64,000 bases of DNA from Schinkia azotoformans LMG 9581 (GTDB taxonomy: Bacteria; Bacillota; Bacilli; Bacillales; Bacillaceae_J), in NCBI RefSeq assembly GCF_000307855.1, contig NZ_AJLR01000045.1, positions 140,981-204,980 of the forward strand. Direction: 5' to 3'. A program made the translations under genes and the position numbers. Position 1 is the first letter of the stretch; each line of letters begins with the position of its first letter. The notes under the pieces were generated by a model that had not been told where the DNA came from, ran no database searches, and was given only the letters and a program-made list of their open reading frames with translations. Below, one piece after another: positions 25,008-33,155 of the stretch.

Positions 25008-25790
25008 TTATTCAGCATAAGAGGCTTTATTTGGATCAAAACCAAATGACTCTGAGATTTCTTTTGCACATTTTAAAACAAATTGGCTGACTTCATCATC
25101 ATGCATTTGGGGAACGAGTGGTGAAAAGCCGACAATTGTTAATGCACCCAACAACTCTTTTTTATAATCAAAAATAGGTACACTGAAGGACGAAACATGT
25201 TCTACTAATGGTTCATTTGAATAAGAAAAATATGTATTGGAAATACTTTTTTGTTCCTCTTCAAATTCTTTTCGCTTATTTTCCGGAACTTTACTTAATT
25301 CTTTTAGTCTCCATTCCTTGATATAGACTAATTCTTTAAATGTTGCAAATACTTTTCCAGAGGATGACATCAATGGAAGATGCGTGCCGATTTGTGCACC
25401 GATATTTAATCCGTAATTAGCGCTCCAAATATTGGCGATCACAGGACCATCGTGTGTCCAAACTGCTAACAGGGCAGTTAACGAGGTCTGCCGGCTGATT
25501 TCTTGTAAATAAGGTGCAACTTTTCCGATAAGATCTTTACTTCCAGTTGCCGCTATACCATATTCAATTAATTTGCTGCCAAGGGTGAAAGTACCTTGTT
25601 TTTTATCACGATACAATAAGCCCAGTTGTGTCAAAGTATTTAAGTACTTGTAGAGATTACTCTTGGTAATGCCTGATAATTCCTGAATTTCATTAAATTT
25701 CAATGATTGTCCATGTTCGGCTATAAGATCTAATAGCTGAATTCCTGTTTGCAGGGACTGGATAACAGGCGCGTTTTTTTGACTTTCCAT
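25008..25790 (-). CDS. IclR-family transcriptional regulator
   Basis: The 260-residue product starts at the ATG behind AAAAAGGAGAAATTT; an upstream ATG would lie before that site. The N-terminal winged helix (FNEIQELSGITKSNLYKYL, QLGLLYRDKKQGTFTLG) and C-terminal effector domain (about residues 85-255) are typical of IclR. IclR proteins often control aromatic-acid catabolism. It lies between the TRAP operon and the divergent gentisate-pathway operon, so it probably controls both with a pathway substrate or intermediate as effector. Confidence 0.9.
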   Translation of the reverse strand: MESQKNAPVIQSLQTGIQLLDLIAEHGQSLKFNEIQELSGITKSNLYKYLNTLTQLGLLYRDKKQGTFTLGSKLIEYGIAATGSKDLIGKVAPYLQEISRQTSLTALLAVWTHDGPVIANIWSANYGLNIGAQIGTHLPLMSSSGKVFATFKELVYIKEWRLKELSKVPENKRKEFEEEQKSISNTYFSYSNEPLVEHVSSFSVPIFDYKKELLGALTIVGFSPLVPQMHDDEVSQFVLKCAKEISESFGFDPNKASYAE

Positions 25791-25927
25791 AAATTTCTCC
25801 TTTTTAATCATCCTTTAGTTTCATGTCATTATAACAAAAGAAAAAGTAATTAAAAATAAATTATTCAACCCTGTATTTTATGGATTTCAATAAATTCGAT
25901 ATATTTTATAAATTTTAAATATTTATG

Positions 25928-25963
25928 TTGACAAATATACGAGAAATATCTTACTATTTTCTC
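25928..25963 (+). promoter_or_regulatory. Promoter and inverted repeat of the gentisate operon
   Basis: TTGACA (25928-25933), an 18-base spacer and TACTAT (25952-25957) form a good SigA promoter. GAGAAATA...TATTTTCTC (25941-25963) is an imperfect inverted repeat over the spacer and -10, a good position for repression or activation by the divergent IclR protein. Confidence 0.5.
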
Positions 25964-26027
25964 AAATAGAGAACTTTGTTAACTATAAAGATAAAAAAGT
26001 TAATGGTAAGGGAGAGATGGATTTACA

Positions 26028-26972
26028 ATGAAACTTATTACTTTCACACAAAACGGCGTACAAAGAATTGGTGCGCTGGAAGGTACAAAGGTTATTGATT
26101 TACATACAGCTTTTGTAGCAAAACTCCGTTCAGAAGGAAAGCTTCGTGCTAGCCAGATTGCAGACGCCTATATTCCGGCCACAGATATGAATGGCTTCCT
26201 GCAAGGTGGAGAGGAGAGCATGGAGTTTGCAAAACAAGCTATTGAGTTTGCTTTAAATAATGAAAGCGCTATTTCGCTTGTTTTTGAAAAAAATGAAGTA
26301 AAATTGGAAGCTCCGGTACCGGCACCAGGCAAGATGATCTGCGTCGGCCATAATTATCGTGAACATATTTTAGAAATGAAGCGTGAAATCCCTGAATACC
26401 CGGTAGTATTCGCAAAATTTGCGAATACCGTTATTGGACCGGAGGACGATATCCCATTCTACCCAATCTCTAAAGATTTGGATTATGAAGCAGAATTTGC
26501 TTTCGTTATTGGGAAGCGGGCAAGAAATGTTTCACAAGCTGATGCCCTTGATTATGTAGCGGGCTATACGATTGTAAACGACGTAACTTATAGGGATATT
26601 CAACGGAGGACAATCCAATGGATGCAGGGGAAATCAGTGGATGGAACAGCACCAATGGGACCTTGCTTAATTACATCTGACGAGTTAACGAATCCATCTG
26701 GATTGGAAATTGTTCTCACCGTAAACGGAGAGGAACGACAACGTTCTAATACTCGTAATCTAGTATTCTCTGTTCAATATTTAGTAGAGTTTTTATCTAA
26801 CTTAATGACGCTTGAACCGGGTGATGTGATCTTAACAGGAACTCCTGGTGGTGTAGGGGTGGCTATGAACCCGCCCGTATTCCTAAAAGATGGTGATACC
26901 GTTCGCATTGAAGTAGATGGAGTTGGTGCTTTAGAAAACAAAGTAAAGGAAGTAAGCCAGGTTTTAGTATAA
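26028..26972 (+). CDS. Fumarylacetoacetate hydrolase-family enzyme (fumarylpyruvate hydrolase candidate)
   Basis: The 314-residue protein has an N-terminal cap domain and the FAH catalytic fold: CVGHNYREHILEM, KDLDYEAEFAFVIGKRA (metal-binding glutamates), YTIVNDVTYRDIQRR (metal-binding Asp) and LTGTPGGVGVAM. In the gentisate pathway this family hydrolyses fumarylpyruvate, or maleylpyruvate directly, to pyruvate plus fumarate or maleate. The next two genes encode the two preceding steps, which supports the assignment. It is the first gene of the operon. Confidence 0.85.
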   Translation: MKLITFTQNGVQRIGALEGTKVIDLHTAFVAKLRSEGKLRASQIADAYIPATDMNGFLQGGEESMEFAKQAIEFALNNESAISLVFEKNEVKLEAPVPAPGKMICVGHNYREHILEMKREIPEYPVVFAKFANTVIGPEDDIPFYPISKDLDYEAEFAFVIGKRARNVSQADALDYVAGYTIVNDVTYRDIQRRTIQWMQGKSVDGTAPMGPCLITSDELTNPSGLEIVLTVNGEERQRSNTRNLVFSVQYLVEFLSNLMTLEPGDVILTGTPGGVGVAMNPPVFLKDGDTVRIEVDGVGALENKVKEVSQVLV

Positions 26973-27001
26973 AAACAATAAACAAATGAGGTGGAAACGA
27001 A

Positions 27002-28114
27002 ATGGCTGAGAAAAATGATTTCTTTAATAGTATAGAAGTCCGTGATTTTACCCGTGATATTGCACAGTATAATTTAGGGCCGTTATGGGATGCGATTCCG
27101 GACTTAATGAAAAAGGAACCAACGCCACAGGCTGAGGCTTATCTTTGGAAATATGATCTGCTTAAGAAAAAATTAGTAGAGGCAACTAAAATTTTCACGC
27201 CTGAACGCGGCGGTGAACGCCGGGCGATTTATTTTCAAAATCCAGGGCTTACATACAGACAGCCTTGGGGTTGGGCATCGGCAACACAAACACTTTATGC
27301 AGCGATTCAGTTAATTTTACCTGGTGAAACAGCTCCGTCGCATCGACATGTTCAAAATGCGCTTCGATATATTATCGAAGGCGAGGGCGCCTATACAATC
27401 GTTCAAGGACAACGAGTCTTCATGGAACGTGGTGATTATTTAATCACACCAGGCGGGCTGTGGCATGGACATGGTCATCCAGGTGATGAGCCAATGATTT
27501 GGATGGACTGCCTTGATATCCCGACGGTCTTCCATCTTGGTGGAACGTTTTTTGAGAACCATCCAGACCATCTAGAAAAGCCGAGTGTGCCTGATAACTA
27601 TACAGCACAGCGCTATGAAGGTGGAATGGTACGTCCAATTTCCGATCGCTATCCACAAATTGCTCCCGTTGGTGCCTATAAGTGGAATGCAACAGAAGCA
27701 GCTCTTGCTGGACTTAGCCGTTTTGAGCCAGACCCATGTGATGGATATGCGGTTGAATATATTAATCCGTCAAACGGAGCAACGGCTAACCCAACAATTG
27801 GCGCATGGATGCAAAAGCTTCCAGCGAATTTCCATGGTAAGGCACATCGTCATACACATTCTTCGATTTACCATGTTCATGAAGGATCAGGCTATACGAT
27901 TATTAATGGCGTTCGTTTTGACTGGGAGAAAGGGGACTTCTTCGTTGTACCGAATTATGCATGGCATGAACATGTGGCATCAGAGGACAGCTACCTATTC
28001 TCTTGCAATGATCTGCCAATCATTGAGAAATTTAATTTGGAACGCAAGGAAGAGTACGAGAAGAATAATGGTTTCCAAACCGTTACAGGTGAATTTAAAG
28101 CATTACTGAGTTAA
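27002..28114 (+). CDS. Gentisate 1,2-dioxygenase
   Basis: The 370-residue bicupin enzyme has a first cupin with the metal motif SHRHVQNALRYIIEGEGAYT and GLWHGHGHPGD, and a second cupin with HRHTHSSIYHVHEGSGYTI and NYAWHEHV. Length and both motifs match gentisate dioxygenases. It cleaves the ring of gentisate between C1 and C2 using Fe(II) and O2, giving maleylpyruvate. The ribosome site is GAGGTGGAAACGA. It lies between the hydrolase and monooxygenase genes in one transcription unit. Confidence 0.93.
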   Translation: MAEKNDFFNSIEVRDFTRDIAQYNLGPLWDAIPDLMKKEPTPQAEAYLWKYDLLKKKLVEATKIFTPERGGERRAIYFQNPGLTYRQPWGWASATQTLYAAIQLILPGETAPSHRHVQNALRYIIEGEGAYTIVQGQRVFMERGDYLITPGGLWHGHGHPGDEPMIWMDCLDIPTVFHLGGTFFENHPDHLEKPSVPDNYTAQRYEGGMVRPISDRYPQIAPVGAYKWNATEAALAGLSRFEPDPCDGYAVEYINPSNGATANPTIGAWMQKLPANFHGKAHRHTHSSIYHVHEGSGYTIINGVRFDWEKGDFFVVPNYAWHEHVASEDSYLFSCNDLPIIEKFNLERKEEYEKNNGFQTVTGEFKALLS

Positions 28115-28165
28115 CAGTACATTCGTGTGATTGAAAATTTTAATAATATAAAAAAGGGGTGTACC

Positions 28166-29347
28166 ATGGAAAAAAATAATTTATTGATCGTTGGTGGTGG
28201 TATTGGAGGCCTTGCTGCAGCTCTTGCAGCATCTGAAGCAGGAATTCCTTCAACGGTGTTTGAACAAGCACCTGAATTTGGTGAAGTTGGAGCAGGACTC
28301 CAATTAGGTCCCAATGCCTTAGCAGTACTTGACCGGTTTGGTGTTTTAGATGAAATTAAAAAAGTGGCTGTTTTTCCAAAACGTCTCGTATTAAGAGACA
28401 TCCATACCGGTGCTGAAGCGGCTACCCTTGATTTGGGAGAAAAGTTCCAAGAGCGTTATCAATATCCATATATCGTTATGCACCGATCAGATTTACACAG
28501 AATTTTATTAGAAGGTTGTAAGAAAGATGGCAATATCCAGTTTAAAACAAACCAACAAATTCAAACAGCTGAGCAAACAGAAATGGGAGTCGTCATAACA
28601 AATCAAGATGGTGATAAGTTTTTAGGAGACGCAGTCATCGGAGCGGATGGAATTAAATCCAATATTCGAAAACTGATGAGTGTTGATGATACTGTACCTT
28701 CAGAATATGTGGCCTACCGCGGTACAGTTCCTGCCGAAGAAGTAAGAGGTGAAGCCAACTTCGACGATGTAATCATGTGGATTGGACCTAACTTGCACTT
28801 GGTACAGTACCCAGTTCGCGGCGGTAAATTATACAATATCGTAGTTGTATTTAAGACTTACGATTACCAAGAAGGTAAAGATTGGGGAACACCTGAGGAA
28901 ATGGAAAAACGCTTTCTTGGTGCGCATGAAGATGCTCAAACGATGCTTCGATTTATTGAGCGTCAATTTAAGTGGCCAATGTATGACAGAAATCCAATCC
29001 AAAATTGGACAAAAGGAAAGATTACATTATTAGGTGATGCAGCCCATCCAATGCTTCAATACTTAGCCCAAGGAGGAGTGCAAGCGCTTGAAGATGCTTC
29101 CTACCTTGCAGATATGTTAATCAAGTATCCGAATGAGTATGAAAAAGCATTCCTAGAATACCAAGCGGAACGTCAACCAAGATCTGCCAGAGTACAAACA
29201 AGCGCACGTTCATGGGGTGGAATCATCCATGCCGAAGACCCAACTGCCATTCTTTTAAGAAAAACAATCTTTGAAGCTAGAACTCCATTTGATTATGAAG
29301 TATGTGACTGGATTTACGGTGGACATAAAGTTCCGTTAAAAAAATAA
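28166..29347 (+). CDS. FAD monooxygenase, probable 3-hydroxybenzoate 6-hydroxylase
   Basis: I chose the ATG behind AAAAAGGGGTGTACC (393 residues). This is a class A flavin hydroxylase: GGGIGGLAAALAASEAG (FAD ADP-binding), YIVMHRSDLHRILLEG (DG-type region) and LLGDAAHPMLQYLAQGG (FAD ribityl site). Single-component enzymes next to gentisate dioxygenase genes usually hydroxylate 3-hydroxybenzoate to gentisate; salicylate 5-hydroxylation is an alternative. It supplies the substrate of the upstream dioxygenase. Confidence 0.85.
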   Translation: MEKNNLLIVGGGIGGLAAALAASEAGIPSTVFEQAPEFGEVGAGLQLGPNALAVLDRFGVLDEIKKVAVFPKRLVLRDIHTGAEAATLDLGEKFQERYQYPYIVMHRSDLHRILLEGCKKDGNIQFKTNQQIQTAEQTEMGVVITNQDGDKFLGDAVIGADGIKSNIRKLMSVDDTVPSEYVAYRGTVPAEEVRGEANFDDVIMWIGPNLHLVQYPVRGGKLYNIVVVFKTYDYQEGKDWGTPEEMEKRFLGAHEDAQTMLRFIERQFKWPMYDRNPIQNWTKGKITLLGDAAHPMLQYLAQGGVQALEDASYLADMLIKYPNEYEKAFLEYQAERQPRSARVQTSARSWGGIIHAEDPTAILLRKTIFEARTPFDYEVCDWIYGGHKVPLKK

Positions 29348-29359
29348 AGTATTTTAAAG

Positions 29360-29396
29360 TAATAGGCTGACCCCTAGTTTCGGAGTCAGCTTATTT
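29360..29396 (+). terminator. Intrinsic terminator of the gentisate operon
   Basis: AATAGGCTGAC (29360-29370) pairs with GTCAGCTTATT (from 29384), followed by Ts. Confidence 0.75.
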
Positions 29397-29479
29397 TTCA
29401 TTTTTAAATAATAAACTTATAATAAAAATAGAATATAATATGGAGAAATATTTACCGACAAACTAAGGTGGAGAGCGCA

Positions 29480-29839
29480 TTGGAACAAATGGATTCAGAG
29501 AAAGTAATCATAGTTGAAGGAAAATCAGATAAGAAAAAAATCGAGCCATTGATCCGTGATTCAGTTGAAATTATTTGTACAAATGGAACGGTAAGCGCCC
29601 AGAAAATTGAAGAGCTCGTTGACGAATTTGACCTCGATAATAAAGATGTCTATATATTAGCCGATGCTGATTATGCCGGGGAAAAACTAAGAAAACAACT
29701 AAAAAGAGAGCTTCCAAATGCAAATCATATCTATATTGATAAAGTATATCGTGAGGTAGCGACCACCCCTGAATACCAGCTGGCAACAGCTTTGCTTAGC
29801 AAAAACATAAATGTAGATCCAAAATTTCTAATTAAATGA
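29480..29839 (+). CDS. yusF: Toprim-domain protein (YusF-like)
   Basis: I chose the TTG start behind AAGGTGGAG; ATG at 29489 is a close alternative. The roughly 119-residue protein is a single small Toprim domain: VIIVEGKSDKKKIEPL (conserved glutamate), then VYILADADYAGEKLRKQL (DxD motif). Stand-alone Toprim proteins include RNase M5-like nucleases; this one is the YusF type, whose target is unknown to me. It lies directly before the YusE-like thioredoxin gene, as in B. subtilis. Confidence 0.85.
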   Translation: MEQMDSEKVIIVEGKSDKKKIEPLIRDSVEIICTNGTVSAQKIEELVDEFDLDNKDVYILADADYAGEKLRKQLKRELPNANHIYIDKVYREVATTPEYQLATALLSKNINVDPKFLIK

Positions 29840-29851
29840 GGCTTAGTAAAA

Positions 29852-30160
29852 ATGAATGAGGTTAAACCTGAACAATGGCAACAATTTTTGACAATGGATG
29901 GAGTGCAATTCATTTATTTTTATACACCGATGTGCGGCACGTGCCAATTAGCAAGTAAAATGCTTGAAGTCGTGAACGAAACCATCTCATCTTTACAAAT
30001 TAATAAATGCAACCTGAACTATTTTCCAGCTATTGCCGCCGAGTACGAAATCGAAAGTGTCCCTTGTTTAACAATATGGGAGGATAGTCAGATTGTCGAA
30101 AAAATATATGCGTTTAAGTCCGTAACGTACGTCTATGATATTGTGAATAGCTACTTATAA
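29852..30160 (+). CDS. yusE: Thioredoxin-like protein (YusE-like)
   Basis: The 102-residue thioredoxin fold has an active site YTPMCGTCQLASKM (CxxC), AAEYEIESVPCLTIW with the cis-proline, and no signal peptide, so it acts in the cytoplasm. Only 12 bases separate it from the Toprim gene. It probably reduces disulfides or carries out thiol exchange on an unknown partner. Confidence 0.88.
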   Translation: MNEVKPEQWQQFLTMDGVQFIYFYTPMCGTCQLASKMLEVVNETISSLQINKCNLNYFPAIAAEYEIESVPCLTIWEDSQIVEKIYAFKSVTYVYDIVNSYL

Positions 30161-30168
30161 TTTTGTGT

Positions 30169-30196
30169 CCTTCATACGAGTGGTGAAGGGCTTTTT
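30169..30196 (+). terminator. Intrinsic terminator
   Basis: CCTTCA (30169-30174) pairs with TGAAGG (30184-30189), then GC and five Ts; it closes yusFE. Confidence 0.65.
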
Positions 30197-30275
30197 CGTG
30201 TTTGTGGAAAAAAGTTTTGGTCCCAGGGCACCTTAATTTATGTTATAAAGAGTGAAGCGGGAAAAATTCGAGTAT

Positions 30276-30302
30276 ACCCAAAAAATAAAAAGAGCATTCG
30301 AA
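30276..30302 (+). promoter_or_regulatory. Candidate SigI-dependent autoregulatory promoter
   Basis: ACCCAA (30276-30281) followed by an A-rich spacer and CGAA (30299-30302) resembles the SigI promoter elements (-35 ACCCCC-like, -10 CGAA) known from B. subtilis. It sits 25 bases before sigI, where autoregulation is expected. Confidence 0.45.
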
Positions 30303-30327
30303 TGTATATAGGGATCGAGGTGGAAAC

Positions 30328-31080
30328 ATGAGGCCTTTACGTATAAAATCATGGTTCAAAAATAAGCTTTCAAAATCAGATGGGGAAATTGAAAATCTGG
30401 TTTTAAAAGCACAAAGCGGAGATGAGCGGATACGTCACAATCTTCTTGAGCAATACAAGCCATTTGTGAAAAAAGTCGTATCTAAAGCGTGCAAACGATA
30501 TATTTCCGAATCCATGGACGAATATAGTATCGGTTTACTTGCTCTGAATGAGGCCATTGACCAGTTTAATCAAGAGCAAGGCGGTAAATTTCTATCCTTT
30601 GCAAGTATCGTCATTAATAGAAGGATAATCGATCATATTCGTAAAGAAAGCAGACATAATCATATCCTTTTTTCAGATGAAGAGGACGAGGAAGGTAATA
30701 TTCAGGAAAATTATATAGAACGAAAAACCTCTTTAGAAAAATACGTCATGGAAGAAGAACGTAAAAAGAGGGTAGAGGAAATAAAAGATTATCAACAGCT
30801 GCTGTTTAGTTATGGAATCACCTTTGAGGTGCTAAGCAGCGAATGCCCGAAACATATTGATGCAAGGGAAAACGCCAAAATTGTTGCTAAAACGATTGCC
30901 GATGATGTCGGACTACGGGGTGCATTAGTAGAAAAAAAGCGGTTGCCGATTAAGGAGCTCGAAGAACGGGTCTCGTGCAGCCGAAAAACGATTGAACGGA
31001 ATCGAAAGTATATTATTGCTATCGCTTTAATCTATATTGGAGAGTTTAATGCACTAAAATCATATATCGCACCTGAGTAG
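30328..31080 (+). CDS. sigI: RNA polymerase sigma factor SigI
   Basis: The 250-residue protein has a sigma-70 region 2 (LLEQYKPFVKKVVSKACKRY, FLSFASIVINRRIIDHIRKE) and the SigI-specific C-terminal DNA-binding domain (LPIKELEERVSCSRKTIERNRKYIIA) in place of a normal region 4. The ribosome site is GAGGTGGAAAC. SigI controls heat-stress and cell-wall functions in Bacillus and polysaccharide sensing in clostridia. The gene for its anti-sigma factor RsgI starts 17 bases downstream. Confidence 0.95.
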   Translation: MRPLRIKSWFKNKLSKSDGEIENLVLKAQSGDERIRHNLLEQYKPFVKKVVSKACKRYISESMDEYSIGLLALNEAIDQFNQEQGGKFLSFASIVINRRIIDHIRKESRHNHILFSDEEDEEGNIQENYIERKTSLEKYVMEEERKKRVEEIKDYQQLLFSYGITFEVLSSECPKHIDARENAKIVAKTIADDVGLRGALVEKKRLPIKELEERVSCSRKTIERNRKYIIAIALIYIGEFNALKSYIAPE

Positions 31081-31097
31081 GGGGGGGACTCACACTA

Positions 31098-32351
31098 ATG
31101 AATCAAGGAATTGTTATGGAGATAAAAAATAAAAAAGCGATTGTTTTAACAAAAGAAGGTGCTTTCGAAACAGTCTCTCTAAAGAAAGGGCAACATGTTG
31201 AAATTGGCTCGGAAATTGATATCCCAGTATCTAAAATATATTTCAACTCCAATACAAAACGGATTTCAACGATCGTAGCAGTAGCAGCCGTTCTTGTTTT
31301 ATTCTTCACTCAATATCCGTTTTTACAGAATAGTAATTTAGCAGTAGCAGCCTATGTAGGATTAGACATTAACCCAAGCATCGAAGTTGGAGTTAATGAA
31401 AAGTTGAATGTTGTTGAGGTCATTCCAATTAATAATGATGGAAAAATAATCGTCGATCAAATCGCTGACGACTACCGCAATAGACCTCTATCCAAATTCA
31501 TTGACGACACGCTTGAACTAGCAAAAGCGGATGGATATTTAACGGAAAATAAAGATGTTCTACTAACAACAACAACAATAAATAAGGACGCCCAAGTAGA
31601 AATCGAAGAGAAAGTGAATGTAATAAAAAAGGAAATTGAACAAAGAGGAGTAGTCGTCACTACATTAAAAGGTGACGAAAATACACGAAAAGAAGCGAAA
31701 GACTTAGGGGTTTCGACAGGCAAGTATGTGATTTACAAGGAATCTAAAGAGACCTTAACAATTGAGGAAACGAAAGAGTTATCAGTCACACAAATCTATG
31801 AAAAACTAGACAAGGGTAAAAAGCAAAAAGATATAGAAAAGAAGAACAGTAAAATAGAGAAAAATAATAAAGAAGAGAAAAATAATAAACAAGAAAAAAT
31901 GAATAAAGAAACTAAAAATGAACAAAAAGCTGGCAATAAACAGTGGAAATTTGAGGATAAAAAGAACAATAGAAACATAGACAATGTCCCTGTCAAAGCT
32001 GATAAAAACACTGATCATAACAAGGAAAGTGATCTCAATAATGAGCCCCCCGGCAAAAGCAAGGTAAAGGAAAAGGAAAATAATAGAGGCTACGAGAAAG
32101 CGAATAAAAATAGAGCTGAAGATGAAGACAAAGACAGTCCTCCTAGAAATGAAAAATATTATAATAAAATAATAGAATCCCGCGATGACCATTCATCAAA
32201 AAACAAAAAGGAGTACTCTGGAAAACACGAAGATTACCAAAGGTCCATCAAAGATAAAAAAGAAGATAAACAAGACGACAAAAAATCAACAGATAATGAT
32301 AATAGAGATAAGCAAAAAGATAAATATAATGGCGACAAAAAGGAAAATTAG
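31098..32351 (+). CDS. rsgI: Anti-sigma-I factor RsgI with long charged extracellular tail
   Basis: The 417-residue protein begins with the cytoplasmic RsgI N-terminal domain (about residues 1-50; MEIKNKKAIVLTKEGAFE), which binds SigI. One membrane helix follows (about 53-72; VAVAAVLVLFFTQYPF), then the conserved extracellular domain (about 78-215; VGLDINPSIEVGVNEKLNVV). The last 190 residues are low-complexity, made mostly of Lys, Asn, Glu and Asp. That tail is predicted disordered and may contact the cell wall; no carbohydrate-binding domain is seen. It is in an operon with sigI. Confidence 0.93.
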   Translation: MNQGIVMEIKNKKAIVLTKEGAFETVSLKKGQHVEIGSEIDIPVSKIYFNSNTKRISTIVAVAAVLVLFFTQYPFLQNSNLAVAAYVGLDINPSIEVGVNEKLNVVEVIPINNDGKIIVDQIADDYRNRPLSKFIDDTLELAKADGYLTENKDVLLTTTTINKDAQVEIEEKVNVIKKEIEQRGVVVTTLKGDENTRKEAKDLGVSTGKYVIYKESKETLTIEETKELSVTQIYEKLDKGKKQKDIEKKNSKIEKNNKEEKNNKQEKMNKETKNEQKAGNKQWKFEDKKNNRNIDNVPVKADKNTDHNKESDLNNEPPGKSKVKEKENNRGYEKANKNRAEDEDKDSPPRNEKYYNKIIESRDDHSSKNKKEYSGKHEDYQRSIKDKKEDKQDDKKSTDNDNRDKQKDKYNGDKKEN

Positions 32352-32370
32352 ACAATATTTCCCGGTAAAT

Positions 32371-32412
32371 AAAGACAAACATTACTATCGACAGTAAAGT
32401 TTGTCTTTTTTT
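32371..32412 (+). terminator. Intrinsic terminator after rsgI
   Basis: AAAGACAAAC (32371-32380) pairs with GTTTGTCTTT (32399-32408) around an inner TACT/AGTA pair, followed by a T run. Confidence 0.85.
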
Positions 32413-32516
32413 GATGTTAAAAACTTTGTGATTGTCGAACTAATATTCAAGGGAAATTCCTGTCCATAGAGAATACGTAAAAGGAGGGGAAAATGCGTTG
32501 AATAGGGTGTGAAGAA

Positions 32517-32873
32517 ATGGGAGATAAGGAATTTAATAAAGCGTTGTTTGATTTTATTAGTTGCCTAAAGTATGCTTCTCATGTTGTGCCTTTACTGGAA
32601 AATGAAAGTTTATCAGTAAAGTTTTGTTCACCTGACTACAATGGGATTACGATGTTCATTAATAAACAGGATGTCTGGCTTGATTATAAAAATTCCGAGA
32701 GGCCGTCGTTAATCATTAGCGGTGATGTCTCGAGCCTATTAGAACTTGTAGAAGGCAGAACAAGGCTACAGGTTCTAAAAAAAAGAGGGGAAATAAATGT
32801 TAAAGGAAAGTTCCGCAACATTTTAAAATTGGAGTCGCTAATCTATTGTTGTTCATTTGCAAAAACTTCCTAA
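32517..32873 (+). CDS. yusD: SCP2-domain protein (YusD-like)
   Basis: The 118-residue protein is a compact SCP2-like fold: SVKFCSPDYNGITMFINKQDVWLDY, then LIISGDVSSLLELVEGRTRLQVLKKRGE and IKVKGKF-type NVKGKFRNIL. SCP2 domains bind hydrophobic ligands. In B. subtilis YusD lies beside the methionine transporter genes, as here. Its function is unknown. The start is the ATG behind GGTGTGAAGA; the stronger AAAGGAGGGG at about 32481 precedes a short leader and is not at a usable distance. Confidence 0.8.
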   Translation: MGDKEFNKALFDFISCLKYASHVVPLLENESLSVKFCSPDYNGITMFINKQDVWLDYKNSERPSLIISGDVSSLLELVEGRTRLQVLKKRGEINVKGKFRNILKLESLIYCCSFAKTS

Positions 32874-32890
32874 AAAGATTAAAAAAGTAT

Positions 32891-32919
32891 TTGACACAGC
32901 CTAAAAACGGTGATAGGAT
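32891..32919 (+). promoter_or_regulatory. SigA promoter of the metY riboswitch transcript
   Basis: TTGACA (32891-32896), exactly 17 bases, TAGGAT (32914-32919); the SAM-I aptamer begins about 33 bases downstream. Confidence 0.65.
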
Positions 32920-32952
32920 TACGTTAATCAAATATTACAAATTTTATAAGTT

Positions 32953-33104
32953 TTCTTATCCAGAGAGGTGGAGGGACTGGCCCTATGAAGCCCGGCAACC
33001 GATTTTTTATAAAACACGGTGCCAATTCCAACAGAGTATATTGCTCTGAAAGATAAGTAGAGAGTTTGACTATAGACCCCTCTTCTTATCCGAAGAGGGG
33101 TTTT
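32953..33104 (+). promoter_or_regulatory. SAM-I riboswitch (S-box) with terminator, upstream of metY
   Basis: The conserved S-box blocks are all present: TTCTTATC...AGAGAGGTGGAGGGA, GGCCCTATGAAGCCCGGCAACC, GGTGCCAATTCC. A P4 hairpin CAGAG/CTCTG (33032-33048) follows, then GATAAG (33052-33057) closing P1 with CTTATC. A strong terminator (33076-33085 with 33092-33101, then Ts) comes next. SAM binding should stop transcription before the O-acetylhomoserine sulfhydrylase gene. Confidence 0.96.
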
Positions 33105-33155
33105 CTGATTTACCTAAACAAGACATTATTAAAAATAAAAAAGGGGTTGTTTGTA

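Noticed and set aside
27585..28109. 174-codon alternative ORF on the plus strand
   Set aside because: It lies wholly inside the gentisate dioxygenase gene in another frame, with no ribosome site or coherent domain.
31806..32192. Hydrophobic minus-strand ORF of 128 codons
   Set aside because: It is the antisense of the Lys/Asn-rich rsgI tail; AAA and AAT codons read as Phe and Ile in reverse.
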